The notes beneath the pieces were generated by a model, which was not told the origin of the DNA, did no database searches, and saw only the letters and a list, made by a program, of their open reading frames with translations. 64,000 bases of DNA, taken from positions 1 through 64,000 of the forward strand of contig CAWHBT010000017.1 in the NCBI GenBank assembly GCA_963827595.1, written 5' to 3'. A program made the position numbers and the translations under genes. Numbering within the stretch: position 1 is the stretch's first letter; the number at the start of each line of letters is the position of its first letter. Below, piece after piece: positions 1 to 10,491 of this stretch. Origin of the DNA: DATEDA01 sp963827595 (GTDB lineage: Bacteria > Pseudomonadota > Gammaproteobacteria > Burkholderiales > SG8-39).

Positions 1-47
1 CAATTTCTGTTGATAATGCCGTTGGCGCGATAAGCGGCGGGAAGCAC

Positions 48-836
48 ATGCAGCCGAATCCGGTGAAGGCACGACTCGCGGCGGGCGAGCCCGCGTTCGG
101 CACCATGGCGTTCGAGTTCTTCACGCCGAGCCTCGCGCAGATCGTGAAAGCCGCCGGGGCCGAGTTCCTGCTCTACGACATGGAGCACAGCGGCGCCGGC
201 GTCGAGACGATGAAGGCGCAGTTCGCTTGCTGCCGCGGCATCGGCCTCGTCCCGATGGTCCGCGTTCCGGCCACGCAGTATCACTTCATCGCCCGGATGC
301 TCGACGCCGGCGCGATGGGGATCATGGTGCCGATGGTCGAGACGCGCGAGCAGGCCGAGCTCATCGTCTCCTGCACGCGCTATCCGCCGCTCGGCCGGCG
401 CGGCGCCGCGTTCGGCGTCGCGCCGCACGACGACTACCTCGCGGGCAGCGTCACCGACAAGATTGCCGCCGCGCACGACCGCACGCTCGTGATCTGCCAG
501 GTCGAGACCGCGACCGGCAGCGAGAACGTGGATGCGATCGCGGCGGTGCCGGGCGTGGACGTCGTGTGGCTCGGCCACTTCGACCTCACAAACTTCCTCG
601 GCATCCCCGGCGAGTTCGCCCACCCGCGGTATCTGCGGGCGGTCGACGACCTGCTCGCGGCGTGCCGGCGTCACGGCAAGGTGCCCGGCTTCATGGCCGC
701 CGACGGCACGTGGGCGCGCGAGTATCGCGCGAAGGGGTTTCGCGCCATCGCCTATGGCATCGACGTGCTGCTGATGCAGACCGCGCTGGCGCAGGGGCTC
801 GCAGCGCTGCGGGAGAACGAGGCGCGGAAAGACTAG
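48..836 (+). CDS. HpcH/HpaI-family aldolase
   Basis: The 262-residue product reads as an HpcH/HpaI-type class II aldolase, a metal-dependent barrel enzyme that cleaves 2-keto-3-deoxy acids to pyruvate (or a similar keto acid) and an aldehyde. Visible family marks are YDMEHSG (residues 43-49), GAMGIMVPMVET (88-99), QVET (151-154, Glu expected to bind the metal) and GHFDLTNFLG (from 176, where many relatives have GPADLS). The length is normal. The ATG follows a GGGA stretch at a suitable distance. Nearby sugar-acid dehydratases and an acid-sugar kinase suggest it performs the final cleavage of a sugar-acid pathway. The exact substrate cannot be read from sequence. Confidence 0.88.
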   Translation: MQPNPVKARLAAGEPAFGTMAFEFFTPSLAQIVKAAGAEFLLYDMEHSGAGVETMKAQFACCRGIGLVPMVRVPATQYHFIARMLDAGAMGIMVPMVETREQAELIVSCTRYPPLGRRGAAFGVAPHDDYLAGSVTDKIAAAHDRTLVICQVETATGSENVDAIAAVPGVDVVWLGHFDLTNFLGIPGEFAHPRYLRAVDDLLAACRRHGKVPGFMAADGTWAREYRAKGFRAIAYGIDVLLMQTALAQGLAALRENEARKD

Positions 837-846
837 GGCGCCGAGC

Positions 847-1893
847 TCACGCCGGGCGCGCGTCTCCCTTCAGCCACGCCGTCACCCGCGGATGCGACAG
901 CACCTCGCGGTTGACGACGTTCGCGGGCGCCATCCCCCGTGCCAGCGACACCAGGCCGGCGAAGCCCTCGCGGGCGATGTTGCCGAAGCACTCGTCGGTC
1001 CAGCAGAGCGCGTGCGGCGTCACGATCACGTTGTCCATCGTGAGCAGCGGGTTGTCGTTCTCGACCGGCTCGTTGGTGAACACGTCGAGCGCAGCGCCCG
1101 CGATGCGACGCGCGCGCAACGCTTCGATCAACGCGGGCTCGTGCACGATCGGGCCGCGCGCGACGTTGATCAGGTAGGCGCTGGGCTTCATGCGCGCCAG
1201 CCGCCCGGCGTTGATCAGTGCGCGCGTGTCGTCGTTCAGCAGGCACGCGATCACCACGAAGTCGCTCTCGGCCAGCAGCGTGTCGAGCGGGACGAGCGTC
1301 GCACCCAGCTTCTCGATGTCGGCCGCCGGGACGTACGGATCGGCGACTGCCACCCGCAGGGCGAACGCGCGGGCGAGCGCGATGAGCTCCTTGCCGATCC
1401 CGCCCCCGCCGACGATGCCCAGCCGACGACCGGTGAGCCCCGTGCCCATGTAGCTCGTGCGCTCGTGCCACCGGCCGCTGCGCGTCAGCCGATCCTTGGT
1501 GAAGAGCTGCCCCGCGAGTGCGAGGATGAAGGTCATCGCGATCGTCGCCACCGGCCGCCGGATCGCGAACGGCGTGTTGGTGACGATGACGCCGGCCTCG
1601 GTCATCGCGGCGACGTCGACCGAGTCGTACCCGACGCCGTGCCGCGCGATGACCTTGAGCCGGCCTTCGGCGGCCCGCGCGACCGAATCCCGCGTCACTC
1701 GCGCCTGGGTGAGATAGAGCGCGTCGTACTCGCGCGCGAGCGCGGCGGGGATCTCCCGGTACCGCTCGGTCAGCCACACCGGCTCGATCTCCGGCGCGGC
1801 GTCGAGGACCGCGAGGGGCTCGGCGCCGAAGGTCGGCTTGCCCGCCGCGTCGAGCAAATCGGGCACCAGGCCGACGCGAAACGGCGCGTCCAT
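847..1893 (-). CDS. D-2-hydroxyacid dehydrogenase (NAD-binding)
   Basis: The 348-residue protein belongs to the D-isomer-specific 2-hydroxyacid dehydrogenase family, which interconverts 2-keto acids and D-2-hydroxyacids with NAD(P). The Rossmann motif GGGGIG lies at 162-167 and the substrate loop HGVGYDSVD at 85-93. The expected catalytic Arg246 (NVARGP), Glu275 (NEPVE) and His294 (TPHAL) are all present. It starts 3 bases after the stop of the ABC ATPase gene, so it is probably the last gene of the leftward importer operon. It may process an imported hydroxy- or sugar acid, or reduce a keto-acid intermediate. It converges tail-to-tail with the aldolase gene. Confidence 0.88.
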   Translation of the reverse strand: MDAPFRVGLVPDLLDAAGKPTFGAEPLAVLDAAPEIEPVWLTERYREIPAALAREYDALYLTQARVTRDSVARAAEGRLKVIARHGVGYDSVDVAAMTEAGVIVTNTPFAIRRPVATIAMTFILALAGQLFTKDRLTRSGRWHERTSYMGTGLTGRRLGIVGGGGIGKELIALARAFALRVAVADPYVPAADIEKLGATLVPLDTLLAESDFVVIACLLNDDTRALINAGRLARMKPSAYLINVARGPIVHEPALIEALRARRIAGAALDVFTNEPVENDNPLLTMDNVIVTPHALCWTDECFGNIAREGFAGLVSLARGMAPANVVNREVLSHPRVTAWLKGDARPA

Positions 1894-1896
1894 CGG

Positions 1897-2991
<1,095 letters not shown>

Positions 2992-2993
2992 CG

Positions 2994-3845
2994 CTACCCC
3001 TTGACCGAGCCGGTCAGGCCGGCAACGTAGTACTCGACGAAGAACGAATACGCGAGCGCCACCGGCACCGAGCCGAGCAGCGCGCCCGCCATGAGCTGGC
3101 CCCAGAAGAAGGTGTCGCCGCGGATCAGCTCCGAGACGACCCCGACCGGCACCGTCTTCTGCTCGACCGAGGAGAGGAAGACGAGCGCGTAGATGAACTC
3201 GTTCCACGACAGCGTGAACGCGAAGATCCCGGCCGACAGGATGCCGGGCACCGCCACCGGGAAGATGATCCGCACCATCGCGCCGAACCGCGTCGCGCCG
3301 TCGATACGCGCGCACTCCTCGAGCTCCCGCGGAATCGTCTTGAAGTAACCCATCAGGAGCCAGGTGCAGAACGGGATCAGGATCGTCGGGTAGGTCAGCA
3401 TCAGCGCCCACGGCGTGTTCCCGAGCTGCATGTTGCGGATGATGTCGGCGAGCGGGATGAAGAGCAGCGTCTGCGGGACGAGGTAGGTGATGAAGATCGC
3501 CGTACCGAGGAATTCCGAGCCCCGGAACTTGAGCCGCGCGAGCGCGTAGCCGGCGAACATCCCGCAGATGAGCGAGATGACCGTCGACACGATGGCGATC
3601 AGCATCGTGTTCCACAGCCATTGCAGGAACTCGGAGCCCTCGAGCAGGCCGGTGAAGTGCTCCAGCGTCGGCTCGAGCGTCCAGAACGGGGTTGCGTTCG
3701 CCGCGCGCCAGGAGCGGTAGAGCTCCGGGTCCGGGCGGAACGCGGTCACCGCCATCCAGTAGAACGGGAACAGCGTGAACAGGATGAACACCGCCAGCGG
3801 GATGTAGAAGTACAGCCACTTCTTCCAGCGCCGTTCGATCACCAT
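2994..3845 (-). CDS. Carbohydrate ABC transporter permease (MalG type)
   Basis: This 283-residue inner-membrane protein has about six hydrophobic spans. Its EAA-like loop (EECARIDGATRFGAMVRIIF) touches the ATPase in binding-protein-dependent sugar importers of the MalG/UgpE class. It lies 3 bases from the preceding permease gene and 2 bases from the ATPase gene, so all are probably translated together. The C-terminal end (AGLTGSVKG) is the usual short tail after the last span. Substrate specificity is not evident. Confidence 0.9.
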   Translation of the reverse strand: MVIERRWKKWLYFYIPLAVFILFTLFPFYWMAVTAFRPDPELYRSWRAANATPFWTLEPTLEHFTGLLEGSEFLQWLWNTMLIAIVSTVISLICGMFAGYALARLKFRGSEFLGTAIFITYLVPQTLLFIPLADIIRNMQLGNTPWALMLTYPTILIPFCTWLLMGYFKTIPRELEECARIDGATRFGAMVRIIFPVAVPGILSAGIFAFTLSWNEFIYALVFLSSVEQKTVPVGVVSELIRGDTFFWGQLMAGALLGSVPVALAYSFFVEYYVAGLTGSVKG

Positions 3846-3848
3846 GGG

Positions 3849-4808
3849 TCACGCACCTTCCATGCGCTTGAGGTAGCGCAGCTGGATCCACACCACGGCG
3901 AAGAGGACCGGGAACATGAAGAGCGAGATCGCCGCCCCCTGGCCGAGCAGCCCCGAGGCCACGCCGATCTGGTAGGCGTAGGTGGCGACGAGGTGCGTCT
4001 CGTTCGCCGGGCCGCCGCCAGTGAGCACGTAGATCAGCTGGAAGTCCGAGAACGTCTGGATCACCGAGAACACCACGACGACCAGCGTCACCGGCAGGAG
4101 CAGCGGCCAGGTGACGTGCCAGAAGCGGTGCCACGCGTTCGCGCCGTCGAGCGCCGCCGCCTCGTGGAGATCCGGGTTGATCGTCTGCAGCCCGGCGAGC
4201 AGCGTGATCGCGAAGAACGGCATGCCGCGCCAGGTGTTGACCAGGATCGCGCACCACATCGCCCAGTCGCCGTTCGACAGGAACGGCAGCCGGTCGGTGA
4301 TCCAGCCGGCGTGGTAGAGCGTCCAGTTGATCACGCTGAACGTCGGGTCGAACATCCAGCGCCAGGCGAACGTCGAGAGCACCGTCGGGATGATGAACGG
4401 CAGCAGCATGGAGGCGCGGACGATCCGCTTGAACCTGAAGTGGCGGTTCAGGAGCAGCGCGAGCCACATCCCGAGCGACAGCTTGAACACCGTCGCCCAG
4501 AACGTATAGAAGACGGTGTTCCGGAACGCGGTCTGGAAGATGGTGTCCTCCCAGGCCTTCGCGAAGTTCGCGAGCCCGACGAATTTGCCGGCCGTGCCGA
4601 CGCTGATGTCAGTCAGCGCGAACCAGATCGCCATCACGAACGGGTAGGCGATGAAGACGGTGAGGATGATCACGCCCGGCGCGAGCAGCGCCACCGCCAG
4701 GACGCGCGGATCCTCGAGCAGGCGCGTCCAGCGCGAGACGACGATGCGGTCGGCGGGGAGCGCCGCGCCCGCGGCGCCCCCCGAACCCGCCACCACCGGC
4801 TCCCTCAA
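3849..4808 (-). CDS. Sugar ABC transporter permease (MalF type)
   Basis: The 319-residue partner permease has a hydrophobic span after about residue 40, further spans, and the coupling loop EAAALDGANAWHRFWHVTWP typical of MalF/UgpA-class subunits. The first 30 residues are Ala/Gly-rich and poorly conserved in appearance, so a start a few codons downstream is possible. It lies 10 bases downstream of the solute-binding protein gene and 3 bases upstream of the second permease gene. Confidence 0.9.
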   Translation of the reverse strand: MREPVVAGSGGAAGAALPADRIVVSRWTRLLEDPRVLAVALLAPGVIILTVFIAYPFVMAIWFALTDISVGTAGKFVGLANFAKAWEDTIFQTAFRNTVFYTFWATVFKLSLGMWLALLLNRHFRFKRIVRASMLLPFIIPTVLSTFAWRWMFDPTFSVINWTLYHAGWITDRLPFLSNGDWAMWCAILVNTWRGMPFFAITLLAGLQTINPDLHEAAALDGANAWHRFWHVTWPLLLPVTLVVVVFSVIQTFSDFQLIYVLTGGGPANETHLVATYAYQIGVASGLLGQGAAISLFMFPVLFAVVWIQLRYLKRMEGA

Positions 4809-4818
4809 AGCCCGACGA

Positions 4819-6126
4819 TCAGCCGTAGGCCTTGCGCAGCTCGCCCGCGGCCCACTTGACCGAGTCCTCGGCCTTCATCTTGCCGCTCGCGACCTGGGCG
4901 TACATGTCGGTGATGATGTACTTGTTCCACACCTCGGCCGCCTTCTTGTTCGGCTCGCCGGCGTAGCCCATGGCGCGGCCGGTCAGCGAGGCCGTGCTGA
5001 AGGGCAGCATCACCGGGTCCTCCTTCCACATCGGGTGCTTCTCCCAGTCGCGCGTCGGCGCGATCGCGAAGCCCTTCTGCACGACAAACCACTTCTCGTA
5101 GGTATCCTTGGCGTGGGCCCAGCGCAGGAAGTCCTTGGCGGCCTTCTGGTTCTTGGAGTACTTCATCACCATGTGGGTGAACGCGGTGTGGTACGGCGCG
5201 TCCCCCGCAGGCCCCTTGGGCAGCGGCGCATGCAGGATGTCGGTGTGCAGCGGCGCGCCCTTCTCGGTCTTGAACTTGTCCTTGGCGCGCAGCGCGGCGA
5301 CGTAGATCGAGGCACCGTTAAGGGTGGACGAGATTTCCCCGGAGAGGAACGCGCGGTTGTTGTTGGTGTCGTCCCAGGCCAGGCCGCCCTCGTCGTGCGC
5401 GTCCTTCCAGAACGCGGCCATGAAGTTCACCGATTCGATCGTCTGCTTCGACTCGAGCACCACCTTGCCGGCCTTGTCGATCTCCTGCCCGCCGTACGAC
5501 CACATGAAGGGGTAGGTGAACGTCGGCGCATCGCCGAACGTGTGGCCGAGCGTCTGGCCGATCGGACGCTTCATCGCCTTGAGCTTCTTGCCGGCCTCGC
5601 GGTACTGGTCCCAGGTGGTCGGGAAGGTCTTGACGCCGATCTCGTCAAACCACGACTTGCGGTAGGCAAGCAGCGCCGGCACCGTGGACCAGGGCATCGC
5701 CGCCCAGCGCGAGCCTACTTTGCACAGCGCCTGCGGGAGCGCGTAGATCCCGCCCTGGGCCTTGCCCACCTCCTCGGCGATGTCGCTCACGTCCACGCCG
5801 GCGTCCGCGTACAGGTGCGGGTAGTTGTTGAGCAGCATGATGATGTCGGGCCCGTTGCCCGACTGGATCGCGGAGGTGGCGCGGGCCGGGATGTCGTTCG
5901 CGTTGATCGTCTCGACCTGGAGCTTGATCCCGAGCGATTTCGCCGCCACCGGCACGAACTCCTTGCGCCAGATCTCGTCGGCCGCCGGAACGAAGTCGTT
6001 CCACCGCAGGATGTGGACGGTCGTGCTCTGCGCGAACGCGGGGGCGCGGTGCGCCGTGAGGATCCCCTCGATGCCGGTCACCGCGACGCCGGCGCCGACC
6101 GCTTTGACGAAAGTTCTGCGCTTCAT
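4819..6126 (-). CDS. ABC transporter extracellular solute-binding protein (family 1), Tat-exported
   Basis: The 435-residue protein captures the substrate in the periplasm and delivers it to the adjacent permeases. The N-terminus MKRRTFVKA followed by a hydrophobic stretch and APAFAQS is a twin-arginine signal, so it is probably exported folded. The body resembles family 1 sugar-binding proteins (internal LPQALCKVGSRWAAMPWSTV and a W-rich C-lobe). A strong ribosome-binding site (AAGGAGGAGG, read leftward) precedes the ATG. It is the first gene of the importer operon, divergent from the IlvD-type dehydratase gene. A sugar or sugar acid is the likely ligand, inferred from context only. Confidence 0.9.
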   Translation of the reverse strand: MKRRTFVKAVGAGVAVTGIEGILTAHRAPAFAQSTTVHILRWNDFVPAADEIWRKEFVPVAAKSLGIKLQVETINANDIPARATSAIQSGNGPDIIMLLNNYPHLYADAGVDVSDIAEEVGKAQGGIYALPQALCKVGSRWAAMPWSTVPALLAYRKSWFDEIGVKTFPTTWDQYREAGKKLKAMKRPIGQTLGHTFGDAPTFTYPFMWSYGGQEIDKAGKVVLESKQTIESVNFMAAFWKDAHDEGGLAWDDTNNNRAFLSGEISSTLNGASIYVAALRAKDKFKTEKGAPLHTDILHAPLPKGPAGDAPYHTAFTHMVMKYSKNQKAAKDFLRWAHAKDTYEKWFVVQKGFAIAPTRDWEKHPMWKEDPVMLPFSTASLTGRAMGYAGEPNKKAAEVWNKYIITDMYAQVASGKMKAEDSVKWAAGELRKAYG

Positions 6127-6343
6127 GGGCCTCCTCCTTTAGGTGGCTTGCCTCGATTGGACCTTTTCCCGTGTCCCCGGGGTCCGGGCGGATGCCGGTC
6201 GACGACCGCTAGGCTATCTCACACGACCCTCCATGGGTTGTCAATCACAAGGCGCGCGTTTCCGCGGGGCGCAAAACCGACCCTCGAGAGTTTCCCGCCC
6301 AGTTGCCCCGATCTATACTCAACGCCCCATCCGGGAGCCGCCG
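6127..6343. promoter_or_regulatory. Divergent intergenic region between importer and sugar-acid dehydratase
   Basis: This 217-bp gap separates two divergently transcribed units of one pathway and should hold both promoters and any regulator site. The ribosome-binding site of the binding-protein gene is at its left end, and GGGAG for the dehydratase gene is at about 6332-6336. No transcription factor gene lies next to it and I could not single out a convincing operator. Confidence 0.4.
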
Positions 6344-8077
<1,734 letters not shown>

Positions 8078-8090
8078 ACCGGTGACGGCG

Positions 8091-8729
8091 ATGGCCGAAT
8101 ACACGCTCTACTGCTTCGCGCAATCGGGCAATGCCTACAAGGCGGCGCTCATGCTCAACCTCTGCCGCGCCGACTGGGCGCCGCGGTTCGTCGACTTCTT
8201 CAACGGCGAGACGCGCACGCCGGAGTACCGGGAGAAGGTGAACGAGATGGGCGAGGTGCCGGTGCTCGAGCACGGTGGCCGGCGGCTCACCCAGTCGGGC
8301 GTCATCCTCGACGACCTCGCGTCCACGTTCGGCAAGTTCGGCGGGGGAACCGACGACGAGCGGCGCGAGATCCTCCGCTGGATCCTCTGGGACAACCACA
8401 AGCTGACGAGCTACATCGCGACGCTGCGCTTCCTCGTCCAGTTCGCCAAGACCGGCGAGACCCCGGTCACCGAGTTCCTCCGCGGGCGCGTGAAGAGCGC
8501 GCTCGGAATCCTCGACAAGCACCTCGCGCAGCACCCGTTCGCGGTGGGAGGCCGGCTCACGATCGCCGACCTGTCGATGTGCGGGTACCTCTACTGGCCG
8601 GAGGAGTTCGGCGTGTCCTGGGCGGACTTCCCGAGCATCGCGCCCTGGCTCGGCCGCATCCGGACCCAGCCCGGCTGGGTGCATCCCTACGAGCTGATGC
8701 CGGGGCATCCGCTGCCGGCCAAGCCGTGA
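8091..8729 (+). CDS. Glutathione S-transferase family protein
   Basis: The 212-residue protein has a thioredoxin-like N-terminal half (YTLYCFAQSGNAYKAALML, then EVPVLEHGGRRLTQSGVILD with the cis-Pro and glutathione-binding Glu/Ser pattern). A helical C-terminal half contains TIADLSMCGYLYW, the conserved N-capping Asp region. The start was set at MAEYTL because the fold begins immediately; a GTG 9 bases earlier is an alternative. It begins 13 bases after the dehydratase gene. Its role in a sugar-acid operon is unclear. Its stop overlaps the start of the next gene (GTGA). Confidence 0.85.
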   Translation: MAEYTLYCFAQSGNAYKAALMLNLCRADWAPRFVDFFNGETRTPEYREKVNEMGEVPVLEHGGRRLTQSGVILDDLASTFGKFGGGTDDERREILRWILWDNHKLTSYIATLRFLVQFAKTGETPVTEFLRGRVKSALGILDKHLAQHPFAVGGRLTIADLSMCGYLYWPEEFGVSWADFPSIAPWLGRIRTQPGWVHPYELMPGHPLPAKP

Positions 8730-9199
8730 TCAGGCGCGCGCTGGGCGTCGGCGCGATCGTCGTCGCGGGCTGCGGCGCACCCACGCCGCCCGAAGCGCCG
8801 AAGCCGGCGCCGCCCGCGGCGCCGCAGGTTGCGCCGTCCGCCCCCTCGCTGTCGGCGCTCGATCGCTACAAACGGCACATCGCCGGCGAGATCCTGAAAG
8901 CGAACGCCGCCCGCACGTTCGACGGGGCCCCGCCGCCGTTGCTGCGCGCCGTGGTCGTCCTCGAGCTCACGATCGACGGCACCGGCGCGGTGACCGGCAT
9001 CCGGACGCTGCGCACGCGCGACGACGAGCTCGCCGCGGTCGCGACGAAGAGCGTGCGTGCGACAGGCCCGCTGCCGGCGCCGCCGCGCGAGCTCCTCCGC
9101 CAGGGGCGGGTCCAGGTCGCGGAGACCTGGCTTTTCCGCGACGACGGCCGGTTCCAGGTGCGCTCGCTCGCGGAGGTGCAGGCGCGGGCGGGCGAGTGA
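8726..9199 (+). CDS. TonB-C-terminal-like lipoprotein
   Basis: The 157-residue protein starts at a GTG that overlaps the GST stop codon. It begins with a lipoprotein signal ending in VVAGC, so the mature protein should be lipid-anchored. A Pro/Ala-rich linker (about residues 20-50) follows, then a roughly 90-residue domain with VVVLELTIDGTGAVTGIRTL, which resembles the TonB C-terminal beta-alpha-beta fold. It lacks the N-terminal transmembrane anchor of true TonB, so an energy-transducing role is doubtful. A partner at the outer membrane or in the periplasm is more likely. The placement inside the sugar-acid gene run is odd. Confidence 0.65.
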   Translation: MIRRALGVGAIVVAGCGAPTPPEAPKPAPPAAPQVAPSAPSLSALDRYKRHIAGEILKANAARTFDGAPPPLLRAVVVLELTIDGTGAVTGIRTLRTRDDELAAVATKSVRATGPLPAPPRELLRQGRVQVAETWLFRDDGRFQVRSLAEVQARAGE

Positions 9200-9319
9200 C
9201 TGAGCGCGCCGGGCCGCCCCAAGCGCGAACCCTTGGCGCGAAGCGACAAGGTAAGCCAGTGAGCCCGCCGGGCCGCCCCAAGGGCGAACCGCGAGCGCGG
9301 GACGCGCGAGGGTAGTCCA
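9200..9319 (+). repeat. Two tandem copies of a ~60-bp repeat, each readable as a micro-ORF
   Basis: Between the lipoprotein and kinase genes lie two head-to-tail copies of a repeat also found at 24778-24840. Copy 1 (9200-9262) reads LSAPGRPKREPLARSDKVSQ followed by TGA. Its first codon is CTG directly after the lipoprotein stop, in the same frame. Copy 2 begins with a GTG at 9259 that overlaps that TGA and reads MSPPGRPKGEPRARDARG to a TAG at 9313-9315. Copy 2 is more divergent. The kinase GTG follows 4 bases later. Each copy ends in an AAGGTA/AGGGTA stretch that could act as ribosome-binding site for the next start. A non-coding palindromic repeat is the alternative reading. Confidence 0.6.
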
Positions 9320-10432
9320 GTGAGCCGGCTGCGACTGCTCGCCGACGATCTGACCGGCGCGCTCGACACCGCCGCCCAGTTCGCCGGCGCGTTGGGGCCC
9401 GTGATCGTGCGGTTCCGGACCGACGACTGGCGCGGGCCCGAGAGCGCGCTCGGGTTCGACGCCGCCACCCGCGAGGCGGACGAGAGCCGCGTGTCGGCCG
9501 AGCTGTGGCGCCTCGCGCGGTTCTTCACCGGCGCGAACCTCGCGTTCAAGCGCGTCGACGGCCTGCTCCGCGGCCACCCGGCCCTCGAGCTCGAGCGCAC
9601 GTTCCGTCTCGGCGGATTCCGCAGCTGCGTGATCGCGCCGGCCGAGCCGGCGCGCGGACGGGCGACGCGCGGCGGCACGCAGCACGCGCGCGATCGCGAC
9701 GGCGCCTGGCGGCCGGTGCGGCCGGAGCTCGCCGACGACCTCCGCGCGCTCGGCCTCGATCTGCGGCTCGCCGCGCACCCGGATGCGATCGGGCCCGAAG
9801 GCGTCTTCCTGTGCGACGCCGAAGCCGACGCGGATCTGCGCGCGATCGCGGCCGCCGGAAAGCGGCTCGCACCACCGGTCCTGTGGTGCGGAACGGCGGG
9901 TCTCGCGCGCGCGCTCGCCGCCGCGCCGCCGCGCGTCGAGCCGGTGCCGGCGGAGCCGTTGCTCGCCCTGGTCGGGTCGCACGACCCGGCGACGCGCGCC
10001 CAGCTGGATCGCGTCCAGGACCGCCATCCCGAGCTCTGGATCGCGGTGCGCGAGGGCGCAGCTGAAGCCGAAGAGGTGCGGGGGTGCCTCGCGGCGCGCG
10101 GCGCCGCGCTGGTGACGTTCCTCCTGCCCGACTACATGTTCGATGCGGAAGCCTCGCGGCGGCTCGCAGCCATCCTCGCGGAGTTCCTGCCGCAGCTCGA
10201 CCCCCCGGCGGGCCTGTTCGTCTCGGGCAGCGAGACCCTGCGCGGCACCGCCGCAGCGCTCGAGGCGGAAGCGCTCGAGGTGGTCGGCGAGATCGCACCC
10301 GGCCTGCCAGCCGCGCGCCTCCACGGTGGCCCGTGGGACGGCCTGCCGGTGGTCTCGAAGGCGGGCGCGGTCGGCGACGCCAACCTCCTCGCGCGGCTGC
10401 TCTCGCGCCGGGGCGAGCCGCTCGACGACTAG
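9320..10432 (+). CDS. Four-carbon acid sugar kinase family protein (DUF1537, OtnK/DtnK-like)
   Basis: The 370-residue protein matches the DUF1537 kinase family, which phosphorylates four-carbon acid sugars such as 3-oxotetronate or threonate. The N-terminal hallmark ADDLTGALD is at residues 8-16. The C-terminal half carries FVSGSETLRGTAAALE and later PVVSKAGAVGDANLLARLL, the usual nucleotide-binding end. It is shorter than the roughly 420 residues I expect for the family, and the first lobe is compact. The GTG start follows an AGGGTA element supplied by the preceding repeat. With the dehydratases it suggests tetronate or related sugar-acid breakdown. Confidence 0.82.
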   Translation: MSRLRLLADDLTGALDTAAQFAGALGPVIVRFRTDDWRGPESALGFDAATREADESRVSAELWRLARFFTGANLAFKRVDGLLRGHPALELERTFRLGGFRSCVIAPAEPARGRATRGGTQHARDRDGAWRPVRPELADDLRALGLDLRLAAHPDAIGPEGVFLCDAEADADLRAIAAAGKRLAPPVLWCGTAGLARALAAAPPRVEPVPAEPLLALVGSHDPATRAQLDRVQDRHPELWIAVREGAAEAEEVRGCLAARGAALVTFLLPDYMFDAEASRRLAAILAEFLPQLDPPAGLFVSGSETLRGTAAALEAEALEVVGEIAPGLPAARLHGGPWDGLPVVSKAGAVGDANLLARLLSRRGEPLDD

Positions 10433-10491
10433 GGGCACGGAGGGGCTAGAATCGGGCCGCGCTCCGCACGCGAGCCGAGCCGAGGTCCCTC

